Shown one piece after another: positions 1 through 6,858 of a stretch of 8,609 bases of DNA (position 1 is its first letter; the number at the start of each line of letters is the position of its first letter). Source of the DNA: Pseudomonadota bacterium (GTDB lineage Bacteria > Bdellovibrionota > Oligoflexia > Oligoflexales > Oligoflexaceae). A program made the translations under genes and the position numbers. Under the pieces are notes generated by a model. It saw only the letters and a list, made by a program, of their open reading frames with translations. It did not search any database and was not told the origin of the DNA. The stretch spans positions 1 through 8,609 of the forward strand of contig JAKQGS010000495.1 in NCBI GenBank assembly GCA_029556045.1. The letters run 5' to 3'.

Positions 1-1141
1 CATCCAGAAGAGCGTGGAGTGACAGGCGCACGCGGGATTCTCCCTCAGGTACCGTTGGGGGGCGAATGGCGCGGGCCAAAATGCCATGCTGATGCAGGTG
101 GTGCTCCAACTTCAGGGCCCGGCTATCGGAGCCACAAAGCACGGGGATGATGTAACTGGCGGAGGGGCGGGTTTCAAAACCCAGGTCCATCAGCGCTTCC
201 CGTATCTCCTCCGAAACCTGATGCAGACGGGTGCGGCGATCGTCCAGTTGCGGAAGCCAGGTGGTGGCAATACCCACGGCAGCGGCCATCCAGGGGGAGG
301 GGGCGGTGGTGTAAATAAAGGGACGAGCGGTATTGATCAGTTGTTCTCGCAACCAACCTGGCCCACAAACCATCGCCCCCTGCACTCCCATGGCCTTGCC
401 ACAGGTGTTGATGCTGATGACCTGATCGTGGGGGATTCCGGTCTGATCCAAAAGGCCGCGCCCCCCAAGCCCCCAACAGCCGATACTATGGGCTTCGTCG
501 ACAATGATGACTCCCCGGTAACGACGGGCCAGATCCGCGAGGGCTGCCAGCGGCGCAAGATCTCCGTCCATGCTGAAGAGGGATTCCGTTATCAGCAAAT
601 GGCAAGAGCTGCGGGATTGCCGCAGGAGCGATTCCAAATGGGACATGTCGTTATGGGGAAAGACAACCTTCTGTTCCGGTTTCAATCCGGCGAGGCGCAG
701 GCCATCGATGATGCTGGCGTGGTTGAGACGGTCTGAGAAAAAGACGGCGTCGTCATGCCGCAGCGCCTGCGCCATCGCTTCGTTGGCCGCATAACCGGAG
801 GGAAAAAAAAGGGCGGTTTCCGCCCCTTTAAAGTGGGCAAACTGCCGCTCCACCGTTTGATAGATATCAAATTCGCCACCCAGCAACCGGCTGGCACCGG
901 ATCCTACCGGCAGGTCTTTGATCGCTTCGCGGCATTGGTCCTGAAAGCCCGGGGTTTGTCCCAATCCCAGATAGTCGTTGGAGGTGAGATCAAGAAAGTC
1001 TGCGCGGTTTTCCGGTCGTGGTTTGAGAGAACGGTAGCGATCGGCAGCGCGCCGGAGATGGAGTTGCTCCAAAACCTGGTTTTGCAGAAAACTCCATCCG
1101 GCAGATGCATCAGTAAACAGACGGTTAGTGAACGAGTCCAT
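1..1141 (-). CDS. bioF: 8-amino-7-oxononanoate synthase BioF, 3' end cut by window edge
   Basis: A PLP-dependent alpha-oxoamine synthase. The BioF reaction condenses pimeloyl-ACP (or -CoA) with L-alanine to give 8-amino-7-oxononanoate, the first committed step of biotin ring assembly, in the cytoplasm. The frame is open from ATG 1141 to the left edge, giving 380 visible residues. Family members are about 385-400 long, so only the extreme C-terminus is missing. Visible motifs are TSNDYLGL (53-60), [10 protein letters not shown] (80-89), [11 protein letters not shown] (137-147), DEAHSIG (215-221, with the PLP-contacting Asp and His) and the Schiff-base lysine K249 in TCGKAMG. The start lies inside the end of bioB (17-base overlap, different frame), with AGGG about 8 bases upstream, which suggests translational coupling. 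Related enzymes (glycine C-acetyltransferase, serine palmitoyltransferase) share this fold. The Ser in DEAHS is seen in some of those, but the bioB partner argues for BioF. Family assignment is sure; substrate is inferred from context. Confidence 0.93.
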   Translation of the reverse strand, partial: MDSFTNRLFTDASAGWSFLQNQVLEQLHLRRAADRYRSLKPRPENRADFLDLTSNDYLGLGQTPGFQDQCREAIKDLPVGSGASRLLGGEFDIYQTVERQFAHFKGAETALFFPSGYAANEAMAQALRHDDAVFFSDRLNHASIIDGLRLAGLKPEQKVVFPHNDMSHLESLLRQSRSSCHLLITESLFSMDGDLAPLAALADLARRYRGVIIVDEAHSIGCWGLGGRGLLDQTGIPHDQVISINTCGKAMGVQGAMVCGPGWLREQLINTARPFIYTTAPSPWMAAAVGIATTWLPQLDDRRTRLHQVSEEIREALMDLGFETRPSASYIIPVLCGSDSRALKLEHHLHQHGILARAIRPPTVPEGESRVRLSLHALLD

Positions 1142-2213
1142 GCTCGTGACCCTGCTGCCCCGCTGATTGGCGGGCCGGATTTTCCCGCGTGGCCTCAGCG
1201 GTTAAATTAAAGTCGGCGTGGGATTCCGGCACGGGACGCATGCCGAGACGATCCATCAATTCAAGGTCACGGTCTTTGCCGGGGTTTGGTGTGGTCAGTA
1301 GTTTTTCACCGGTAAAAATTGAGCTGGCTCCCGCCACGAAACAAAGGGCCTGGGCCTCGTCGGACATTTGGGTGCGGCCAGCGGACAAGCGCACGCGGCT
1401 GCGGGGCATGAGGATGCGGGCTGTGGCAATGGTGCGCACCAGCTCAAAGATATCCAGGGGCGGTTGATCAGCCAGCGGTGTGCCGTCCACCGCCACCAGG
1501 AGGTTGACCGGCACGCTTTCCGGATGGGGATCCAGATTGGAGAGGGTGTGCAGCAGGCCGATGCGGTCCTTGCGGGTTTCCCCCATGCCAACAATGCCGC
1601 CACAGCACAGCGACATGCCCGCCTTGCGGACGTTTTTCAGAGTATTCAGGCGGTCATCATAGGTGCGGGTGGAAATAATTTCGCTGTAGTATTCGGGTGA
1701 GGTGTCGAGGTTGTGATTGTAGGCATAGACGCCTGCCTCTTTCAGGGCGATCGCCTGCTCCTCATTCAACATGCCCAGAGTTGTGCAAACCTCAAGGCCG
1801 AGGGCCCGCACCGCCCGCACGGAATCAAGCACCTGCTCAAACTGTTTGCCTTTGGTGGGGGGAGAGCGCCAGGCCGCCCCCATGCAAAACCGCGTGGATC
1901 CACTGGCTTTGGCTGCTTTGGCAGCATCGACGATGGAAGGAATGTCCCAGAGCGGCTCCGCATCAACGGCAGCGTCATGGTGGGCGCTTTGGGGGCAGTA
2001 AGCACAGTTTTCGCGGCAACCGCCGGTTTTGATCGACAGCAGGGTGCAGAACTGAACCTCATCATCCGCGAAAGCCTTGGCATGGACGTTCTGGGCAATA
2101 CGGGTCAGTCGGGGTAACGGCAGATTAAAGATCTGCTCAATGTCTTCGCGGGTGTAATCGAAGCGGACAGCGCCGCTTTCCAGGGCCATGAGATCCAAAG
2201 GGTGACTCCTCAT
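1125..2213 (-). CDS. bioB: Biotin synthase BioB (radical SAM)
   Basis: Inserts sulfur into dethiobiotin, the last step of biotin synthesis. The [4Fe-4S]/SAM cysteines are C66, C70 and C73 in [10 protein letters not shown]. The ligands expected for the sulfur-donating [2Fe-2S] cluster are all present by alignment to remembered E. coli BioB: C110 (RFCMGAAW), C143 (VCTTLGM), C203 ([11 protein letters not shown]) and R275 (RVRLSAGR). [10 protein letters not shown] (165-174) is also typical. The frame is 362 codons against about 346 in E. coli, with most of the excess at the N-terminus. Coordinates give the longest frame, from ATG 2213. No Shine-Dalgarno precedes that ATG. An AGGAG lies just inside the frame, 7 bases before a TTG at 2198, so true translation may begin at TTG 2198 or ATG 2189. 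The enzyme is intact and first in a leftward operon with bioF. Confidence 0.97.
   Translation of the reverse strand: MRSHPLDLMALESGAVRFDYTREDIEQIFNLPLPRLTRIAQNVHAKAFADDEVQFCTLLSIKTGGCRENCAYCPQSAHHDAAVDAEPLWDIPSIVDAAKAAKASGSTRFCMGAAWRSPPTKGKQFEQVLDSVRAVRALGLEVCTTLGMLNEEQAIALKEAGVYAYNHNLDTSPEYYSEIISTRTYDDRLNTLKNVRKAGMSLCCGGIVGMGETRKDRIGLLHTLSNLDPHPESVPVNLLVAVDGTPLADQPPLDIFELVRTIATARILMPRSRVRLSAGRTQMSDEAQALCFVAGASSIFTGEKLLTTPNPGKDRDLELMDRLGMRPVPESHADFNLTAEATRENPARQSAGQQGHEHGLVH
2206..2210 (-). promoter_or_regulatory. Ribosome binding site that questions the bioB start
   Basis: Read on the minus strand, AGGAG directly follows the first in-frame ATG (2213-2211). It sits 7 bases before TTG 2198-2196 and 16 bases before ATG 2189-2187. 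By spacing it best serves the TTG, making BioB 357 residues. The upstream ATG has only pyrimidine-rich sequence in front of it. Confidence 0.5.
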
Positions 2214-2266
2214 GAAGATGTTCGAAGAAGAGAGGTTAATGGTTTAGAAATGGCTTCTAGTACAGA

Positions 2267-2282
2267 TCGCCTGAAAAGGCGA
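2267..2282. repeat. Short hairpin with GAAA loop upstream of bioB
   Basis: TCGCCT, GAAA, AGGCGA forms a perfect 6-base-pair stem with a 4-base loop. Read on the plus strand the loop is a GNRA tetraloop; on the minus strand it is TTTC. It lies about 55 bases upstream of the bioB frame, so it may be in the bioB leader RNA. No function is established. Confidence 0.4.
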
Positions 2283-2300
2283 GATAAAAGCGGGGCTTGC

Positions 2301-2317
2301 ATTGTGGAACCCACAAT
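2301..2317. repeat. Perfect inverted repeat ATTGTGG-AAC-CCACAAT
   Basis: Two 7-base arms with a 3-base spacer form a 17-base palindrome about 90 bases from bioB and 80 from tolQ. Its size and symmetry suit a dimeric repressor site. A terminator is less likely because no gene ends here. It does not match a biotin-operon operator that I recognise. Confidence 0.4.
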
Positions 2318-2352
2318 AAAAAGAGCTTTCGATGATGTATGTCATGAGGATT

Positions 2353-2363
2353 TATACTATACT
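2353..2363 (+). promoter_or_regulatory. Candidate -10 region for tolQ (tandem TATACT)
   Basis: TATACT occurs twice in overlap (2353-2358 and 2358-2363), 33-43 bases before the tolQ ATG, which is a plausible place for a -10 box. The expected -35 positions hold no good TTGACA match, so this is tentative. The same bases read TATAGT and TATAAA on the other strand and could serve bioB. Confidence 0.3.
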
Positions 2364-2395
2364 TTTCACAGATAAAATTTTTGTGAGGAATCCTT

Positions 2396-3367
2396 ATGTT
2401 CACGGGCTATTGGCGGCGGCAGATGAGATTTTCATTAAAATCAGAATCCTTTTTAAAAGTTTTATTCGTTGTGTCTATTTTTATTAGTTTGCCAATGATA
2501 TCGATGCCGGCCCAAGGCCAGGATGGGGCGAAAAAAGAGGCTGTCGATGCAGCCACTCATGTCGGGGGCAAAGCGGGTGAAACCGCCACGGCAATCGGAG
2601 CGGGCGAGAAAGCGGACCCCTTCGAGGAGTCATCCATCGGTGGGGGCTCCATATTTGCCCGGGCCTGGCAGGGTGGAATTGTGGTGTTCTCGGTGCTGCT
2701 GATTCTTGTGCTGGCTTCGGTTTTGTCCTGGGCCATCGTGATCGCAAAATGGATGTATCTCAAACGGATCGCAGGAAGCAGTGAGTCGTTTACCAAAAGC
2801 TTTTGGGAGAGCCGTTCTCTGAATGAACTCAACGGTCGACTGGCGGACCATCCCTACAGCCCCGTGAAAGAGGTGTTTCGCACTGGATATGCGGAGCTGG
2901 TGCGGGGCAATCAACTGAAAGAGCAGTCCAGCAACCTGCAGATGGCCATATCGGCAGCGATGGAAAATCTTGGTCGCGCCCTGCAAAAAGCCCGTCGCAC
3001 CGAGAGGCGGCAGATGGAAAAATATCTACCCATACTGGCGATCATAGCTTCGGTCAGTCCTTTTATCGGCCTCTTTGGCACGGTTTGGGGCATCATGGGA
3101 TCATTCGAGGGGATTGCCCGCATGGGAAGCGCCAGTCTGGCAGCGGTGGCCCCGGGTATTTCGGAAGCGTTGATTGCCACCGCCTTCGGTCTGGCGGCGG
3201 CGATTCCAGCGGTTATCGGTTACAACCTGGCCAATGCGCGGATTCGGAATTTGCTGGGAACCATTGACAGTTTCTCATCGGACTTCCTCAATATCGTGGA
3301 GCGATACCTGGTTTCGGATCGCGCCAAAAAGGGAACCGTTGATGGCGAGTTTTCCCATCGCTCATGA
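2396..3367 (+). CDS. tolQ: TolQ proton-channel subunit with long N-terminal extension
   Basis: TolQ is the inner-membrane stator of the Tol-Pal system. With TolR it uses proton flow to energise TolA. The product is 323 residues, against about 230 for E. coli TolQ. Residues 10-41 look like a signal peptide or extra membrane anchor (basic start, hydrophobic 19-35, then PAQGQ). Residues 42-85 are a low-complexity, charged, Gly/Ala-rich stretch. The usual family core then begins: membrane helix about 94-117, a cytoplasmic loop rich in basic residues (about 120-208), helix about 211-234 with SPFIGLFGTVWGIM (221-234), and helix about 255-276 with EALIATAFGLAAAIPAV (257-273). Start ATG 2396 has GAGGA 6 bases upstream; the internal Met10 has no such site. 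The extension resembles that of long ExbB proteins, but the following tolR, tolA and tolB settle the identity. tolR starts 30 bases downstream. Confidence 0.93.
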   Translation: MFTGYWRRQMRFSLKSESFLKVLFVVSIFISLPMISMPAQGQDGAKKEAVDAATHVGGKAGETATAIGAGEKADPFEESSIGGGSIFARAWQGGIVVFSVLLILVLASVLSWAIVIAKWMYLKRIAGSSESFTKSFWESRSLNELNGRLADHPYSPVKEVFRTGYAELVRGNQLKEQSSNLQMAISAAMENLGRALQKARRTERRQMEKYLPILAIIASVSPFIGLFGTVWGIMGSFEGIARMGSASLAAVAPGISEALIATAFGLAAAIPAVIGYNLANARIRNLLGTIDSFSSDFLNIVERYLVSDRAKKGTVDGEFSHRS

Positions 3368-3397
3368 TGCATTCATGAAACATTAGGACGAAAAACC

Positions 3398-3838
3398 ATG
3401 GCCTTCAATCTTGCATCCGGATCCGGCGGCGATGACGACAACACCGATCAGATGGCGGAGATCAATATCATTCCGCTGGTGGATGTCATGCTGGTTTTGT
3501 TGATTATCTTTATGGTGACGGCACCGTTATCCATTGGTGGGATCAACGTCAACCTGCCATTGAGCCGTGCCAAGGGAGTGACGGTGACGGAAGACCGTGT
3601 GGTGCTATCGATAGCCCCCTCCGGCCGCTACTTCATCGAAAAGATGGAGGTGTCCGCTGCCGCCTTGGACGAACGCTTTAAAGCCATTTATCAACATCGC
3701 AAGAAAAAAGAATTGTATATTCGCGCTGACAAAGGGGTGATTTACGGCAAAGTGGTGGATGCCATGGCAGCCGCCAAGCTGGCGGGTGTGACCAAAATCA
3801 GTATGCTGACTCAGGTGCAGGATGCCCCCAAACGCTAA
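3398..3838 (+). CDS. tolR: TolR, ExbD/TolR family motor subunit
   Basis: Single-pass inner-membrane partner of TolQ, with a periplasmic domain that contacts peptidoglycan and TolA in the known system. The product is 146 residues, the usual length. It has a short acidic cytoplasmic tail (1-20), one membrane helix at about 24-44 (NIIPLVDVMLVLLIIFMVTA), and a periplasmic ExbD/TolR domain (about 50-140). D29 in PLVDVML is the membrane aspartate that carries protons, equivalent to E. coli TolR D23. ATG 3398 is preceded by AGGA about 9 bases upstream. The gene is 30 bases after tolQ and 9 bases before tolA, so the three are certainly co-transcribed. No residue I would expect is missing. Confidence 0.96.
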   Translation: MAFNLASGSGGDDDNTDQMAEINIIPLVDVMLVLLIIFMVTAPLSIGGINVNLPLSRAKGVTVTEDRVVLSIAPSGRYFIEKMEVSAAALDERFKAIYQHRKKKELYIRADKGVIYGKVVDAMAAAKLAGVTKISMLTQVQDAPKR

Positions 3839-3847
3839 GGACAGACT

Positions 3848-4732
3848 GTGACGGTTCGATTGAAAAACCTGGCGGATTGGTTGGCCCACCAAGGGCAGGA
3901 TCAGCTGGTGCGTTTTTTCGTCACGGCATCGGTGGTGGGGCATTTGATTTTTTTCATCCTCAACCAACTGGGACTGCAATTTCGCATTCCGGAACCACTG
4001 GTGGAAGAATGGACCATGGATACCGACCTGCTCACGGAATCCGATTTGTCCAATGCGCCGTCCGTAACGACGATCCCAGGGGCCAAGGTGGAAGAGAAAG
4101 CCCAGGTGCCAGACAACCTTCTGCCACAGCTTCCCAAGCAATTCACCCTGCAGGAAACCACCAAGGAAAAAGCCGAAGAGTTGGTACCGGGCCCCGACGA
4201 AAAAAAGGAAACGAAGGAAGAAGAACCGGAGAAAAAAGCCAAAGAGGCGGAGTCGGAAACCAAAGCGGACGAAGAAATCCAGAATCGCCTTGATAAGGCC
4301 GACGCCCTCAAAAGGTTGGCGCTGGAGCGGCTTAAAAAGCAGCAAACCGAAAAAAACCGTGAACTCAAAGCCCCATCCAATGAGAAGTTGGCCCGGATCG
4401 GCGACGAGCTGGAAAAGAGCGACAAGTTATCGGGAGTTGCCGGTGGCGCTGCTGGTTTCGACAAGAATCGCTACCGCAAGGTTCTCTATAGTGCCGTGCA
4501 CAAAAATTACCACCTACCGGAGACCTTTAAACTGGTGGACCCCAATATCACGGTGGTGATCGCCATCCGTGTCAACGGCCGGGGGGAGTTGATGGCGGTA
4601 GAGGTGGAGCAGAGCTCCAATGATCCCGTGTTTGACGAGGCCGCCATCAATGCCGCCAAAAACTCAGCTCCCTTTGATCCGCCGCCGTCGTCGCTGGCGG
4701 GGGAAATTATCTTATTGCAATTTAAGCCCTGA
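3848..4732 (+). CDS. tolA: TolA, short periplasm-spanning protein, GTG start
   Basis: Links the TolQ-TolR motor to TolB and Pal across the periplasm. The 294-residue product has the three-domain plan. An N-terminal membrane anchor at about 21-42 carries the S28-x3-H32 pair that contacts TolQ-TolR in E. coli (S18/H22). A charged, largely helical linker follows (about 82-195, Lys/Glu-rich). A C-terminal TonB/TolA-type domain (about 205-294) includes AIRVNGRGELMAVEVEQSS. E. coli TolA is 421 residues, the difference being mostly linker, and the Ala-rich KAAE-type repeats are absent. The start is GTG 3848, with AAGGA (3837-3841) 6 bases upstream and overlapping the tolR stop. The stop TGA ends at 4732. 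TonB is the main alternative for such a protein, but position between tolR and tolB favours TolA. Confidence 0.92.
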   Translation: MTVRLKNLADWLAHQGQDQLVRFFVTASVVGHLIFFILNQLGLQFRIPEPLVEEWTMDTDLLTESDLSNAPSVTTIPGAKVEEKAQVPDNLLPQLPKQFTLQETTKEKAEELVPGPDEKKETKEEEPEKKAKEAESETKADEEIQNRLDKADALKRLALERLKKQQTEKNRELKAPSNEKLARIGDELEKSDKLSGVAGGAAGFDKNRYRKVLYSAVHKNYHLPETFKLVDPNITVVIAIRVNGRGELMAVEVEQSSNDPVFDEAAINAAKNSAPFDPPPSSLAGEIILLQFKP

Positions 4733-4763
4733 TGTTTATGACCAGAAGGTCAATCCCATGGAT

Positions 4764-4768
4764 AGGAG
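4764..4768 (+). promoter_or_regulatory. Ribosome binding site fixing the tolB start
   Basis: AGGAG lies 8 bases before ATG 4777. The longer in-frame ATGs at 4732 (overlapping the tolA stop as TGATG) and 4738 lack a comparable site. They would also place 15 polar and bulky residues before a textbook signal peptide. Confidence 0.75.
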
Positions 4769-4776
4769 TCATCGCA

Positions 4777-6210
4777 ATGTCAACGTTAACCAGAGTCCTT
4801 TTATCCCTGCTGATGGTGCTGACAGCTTCCGCTGCTTGGGGGCAGGGGAGCACCTTGAAATCCGGATCCGGAGCCCTCATCGTTAATATCGACAATCCCA
4901 ATTTTCGTAAGTTGGTGGCGGCGGTCCCCAAGTTCCATCTTGCGCGGGGCACTGCATCAACGGTGGCCAAAGAGTTTTCCAGCAAAGGGGCCGCAGAACT
5001 GGAGCGGCTGCTGGAGTTTTCCCAGATTTTCAACATCATGTCGGACAAAGCTTATGGGGACCTATTGGGGAAAATGGGACAGCAGCTGGATGGCGGCGAT
5101 CAGCAGGGGGAAATGCGGGGTGTTGACCTTGTACAGTGGAAGACCCTGGGAGCCGAGTCACTGACGATCGGTGAGATTCTGGAGGAAGAAGGCGGTATTA
5201 CCATAGCGCTGCGAACGGTTGATATTGGGAGAGGCCAGCTCATTTTGGGAAAACGCTACCGCAAGGTCGGAAAAAATGAATTAAACTCCGTGGTGCGGCG
5301 TTATGCAGACCTATTGCTGGAGGCTTATACTGGCAAACCTGGGATATTTTCCTCCAAAGTGGTGTTCATCGGACGCAAATCCAAAAGCAGCAACAAACAG
5401 GTTTATATCTGTGACTTCGATGGCAGCAATGTCGTTCAGATCACCAATTCCAGCGCACCGCATCTTTCGCCGCAGTGGAGTAAAGATGGTCGGTTTATCA
5501 CTTTCACTTCATACGAAGACCGTAATCCCGATCTTTTCGTGTATGAGGTTGCCACGGGGCGCAAACGTAAACTGTCTGGACGGAAGGGGCTTAATAGCGG
5601 GGGTAACTGGTCGCCCGGTGATAAATGGGTGGCCTTTACCGGATCTGTCGACGGAGATGCCAACATCTTTCTGACCAAACCCAGCGGTGGGGAGCGTAAG
5701 TTGTTTATTGCCGGCAGCGGCCTCGATGTTGATCCATCGTTTTCACCGGACGGCAAGTGGCTAGCTTATGTTTCCGGACGTTTTGGCAACCCTCATATTT
5801 TTGTCGGAGAATTGAGCTGGGCTGGCGATAACGTGAAAGTGGTGGGAGACAAACGCCTGACCTATGCAGGTTGGTACAATGCGACGCCGGCCTGGTCACC
5901 CAACAGCGACAAGATCGCCTTTGCCGGCTACGATAAGGATATCAATCGCTTCGATATTTTTCTGATGAATCCTGATGGCTCTAATATGGAACGTTTAACC
6001 ATTAAAAGTGGTGACAATGAACGTCCCACCTGGTCCGCCAATGGGCAATTGATCATGTTCCAATCCAGCCGGGTCGGGCAACAGAATATCAAGGGTTCTT
6101 CGCAACTCTTTATAATGAATAAGGATGGATCCGGCCAACGCAAGCTGGAAACCGGCCTTTATGAGGTGCAGACACCGGATTGGTCCCGGCCGCTGGCCAA
6201 AGGCGGTTGA
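4777..6210 (+). CDS. tolB: TolB, periplasmic beta-propeller of the Tol-Pal system
   Basis: Periplasmic protein that in known systems shuttles between TolA and the peptidoglycan-bound lipoprotein Pal. The product is 477 residues if translation starts at ATG 4777, chosen for its AGGAG site and the signal peptide it exposes (residues 1 to about 22, ending ASAAWG before QG). The frame itself is open from 4732. The N-terminal TolB domain spans about 29-150. A six-bladed propeller of PD40/WD40-like repeats spans about 200-472, with blade signatures SPQWSKDGRFITF, GGNWSPGDKWVAF, DPSFSPDGKWLAY, TPAWSPNSDKIAF, RPTWSANGQLIMF and the closing TPDWSRP. E. coli TolB is 430 residues; the rest fits well. The gene is 44 bases after tolA and last before the terminator at 6236, with no pal behind it. 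Confidence 0.96.
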   Translation: MSTLTRVLLSLLMVLTASAAWGQGSTLKSGSGALIVNIDNPNFRKLVAAVPKFHLARGTASTVAKEFSSKGAAELERLLEFSQIFNIMSDKAYGDLLGKMGQQLDGGDQQGEMRGVDLVQWKTLGAESLTIGEILEEEGGITIALRTVDIGRGQLILGKRYRKVGKNELNSVVRRYADLLLEAYTGKPGIFSSKVVFIGRKSKSSNKQVYICDFDGSNVVQITNSSAPHLSPQWSKDGRFITFTSYEDRNPDLFVYEVATGRKRKLSGRKGLNSGGNWSPGDKWVAFTGSVDGDANIFLTKPSGGERKLFIAGSGLDVDPSFSPDGKWLAYVSGRFGNPHIFVGELSWAGDNVKVVGDKRLTYAGWYNATPAWSPNSDKIAFAGYDKDINRFDIFLMNPDGSNMERLTIKSGDNERPTWSANGQLIMFQSSRVGQQNIKGSSQLFIMNKDGSGQRKLETGLYEVQTPDWSRPLAKGG

Positions 6211-6235
6211 AAAATTTGTCAATAATTTTAATGGG

Positions 6236-6268
6236 TAAGGCGGTCGAGAGATCGCCTTATTTGTTTTT
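6236..6268 (+). terminator. Rho-independent terminator of the tol operon
   Basis: TAAGGCGGT and ATCGCCTTA form a 9-pair stem with one G-U pair and a 6-base loop, CGAGAG. TTTGTTTTT follows directly. It starts 26 bases after the tolB stop and separates the tol genes from the next gene. Confidence 0.87.
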
Positions 6269-6351
6269 GTATAAGTATTATTGAAACTTTTCTATTTTCT
6301 ATAACCAAGGGGTGGGCTATAGAAGCGACGTCGGTGAAACAACAAACTCTC

Positions 6352-6365
6352 TTCCTTATAAGGAA
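6352..6365 (+). promoter_or_regulatory. Perfect palindrome over the ribosome binding site of the 6374 gene
   Basis: TTCCTTATAAGGAA is a perfect 14-base palindrome. Its right half contains the Shine-Dalgarno AAGGA (6360-6364), 9 bases before ATG 6374. In RNA it could fold as a 5-pair stem with a UAUA loop and hide the ribosome site. In DNA it could be a symmetric protein-binding site. The sequence is certain; the function is inferred. Confidence 0.45.
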
Positions 6366-6373
6366 CCAACATC

Positions 6374-6787
6374 ATGATCAAGAAACTTGCCATTATCATC
6401 ACCATGTTTGCCATGAATGCTAACGCCCTGGCCCAGGACGAGGCTCACCTGCTGGTTGCAGGGGAAAAAGTCAAAGTTGATGTCGCCGGGACTGAAGTTG
6501 TTACGTTTGAACTGCGGGCGATCCGTCCAGCCACCGCCATCGCACAGCAACCGGAAGCCGTCATCGTGGAGCAATTTGGTGATTTCGAGTGTACGATCGT
6601 CTCCACCAAACTGGTGTCCTCCCGCCCTGTGCATGTCCGGGGGACGCAAAATTTGATTGGCGAAACCTATCACATCGAAGTGGAATGGGCGCCTGGTGCG
6701 GATTACAGCGGATGCAATTTGGAAATCAAAGATCCCTATCTGGATGACGTGATCTATGACGCCCAGCTATTTATGAATTTTGGCTGA
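6374..6787 (+). CDS. Small secreted protein of unknown function
   Basis: I do not recognise this 137-residue protein. It starts with a clear Sec signal peptide: MIKK, a hydrophobic stretch at 5-14, then ANALAQ with likely cleavage after A20. The mature protein of about 117 residues is acidic and rich in alternating Val, Ile and Thr, suggesting a beta-sandwich-like fold. It has just two cysteines, C73 and C114, which could form a disulfide in the periplasm. There is no lipobox cysteine, no OmpA-type peptidoglycan domain and no hydrophobic anchor, so it is not Pal despite sitting where pal usually lies. ATG 6374 has AAGGA 9 bases upstream. The gene has terminators on both sides (6236 and 6810), so it is probably its own transcription unit. 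The promoter is unclear: TTGAAA at 6281 and TATAAC at 6300 are only 13 bases apart. Confidence 0.82.
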   Translation: MIKKLAIIITMFAMNANALAQDEAHLLVAGEKVKVDVAGTEVVTFELRAIRPATAIAQQPEAVIVEQFGDFECTIVSTKLVSSRPVHVRGTQNLIGETYHIEVEWAPGADYSGCNLEIKDPYLDDVIYDAQLFMNFG

Positions 6788-6809
6788 TATCGTGTCAGAT
6801 TCGATTAAA

Positions 6810-6841
6810 AATCCCCCGGTGGCTTAGGCCGCCGGGGGATT
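6810..6841. terminator. Bidirectional rho-independent terminator
   Basis: AATCCCCCGGTGGC and GCCGCCGGGGGATT form a 14-pair stem with one G-U pair and a TTAG loop. Read leftward, TTTTT closes the minus-strand transcript of the KASIII gene (stop at 6859). Read rightward, TTCTTCT follows, a weaker tail serving the gene that ends at 6787. It sits exactly between two converging genes. Confidence 0.9.
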
Positions 6842-6858
6842 CTTCTATCAATCCGTTA

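Larger units (their letters stand above)
2214..2395. promoter_or_regulatory. Divergent bioB/tolQ control region
   Basis: These 182 bases separate two operons that point away from each other, so they must hold both promoters unless one is read through from elsewhere. Visible elements are a small hairpin (2267-2282), a 7+7 inverted repeat (2301-2317) and an AT-rich core (2353-2363). A weaker TCACA/TGTGA pair (2366-2370 and 2382-2386) flanks the tolQ leader. No convincing -35 box goes with any -10 candidate on either strand. I found no match to the BirA operator (TTGTAAACC/GGTTTACAA type) or to the BioR palindrome TTATAGATAA as I remember them. Confidence 0.55.

Noticed and set aside
86..1210. 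Plus-strand open frames (86-736 and 755-1210) opposite bioF.
   Set aside because: They lie wholly over the bioF frame, which has all the motifs of its family. Their products are low-complexity and match nothing I know.
2301..2317. A BirA or BioR operator at the palindrome upstream of bioB.
   Set aside because: Arm sequence and spacing do not fit the consensus sites I know; only the position is suggestive.
3605..4345. A long open frame on the minus strand opposite tolR and tolA.
   Set aside because: Its Phe/Leu/Arg-rich product is the mirror of the Lys/Glu-rich TolA linker. There is no family signature, and tolR and tolA are certain on the other strand.
2396..4732. Calling the three motor genes exbB, exbD and tonB because of the long ExbB-like start.
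   Set aside because: An unmistakable tolB follows in the same transcript, and the third gene has the TolA three-domain plan with the S-x3-H anchor.
6374..6787. Reading the small secreted protein as Pal.
   Set aside because: It has no lipobox cysteine after the signal peptide and no OmpA-type peptidoglycan-binding motif.
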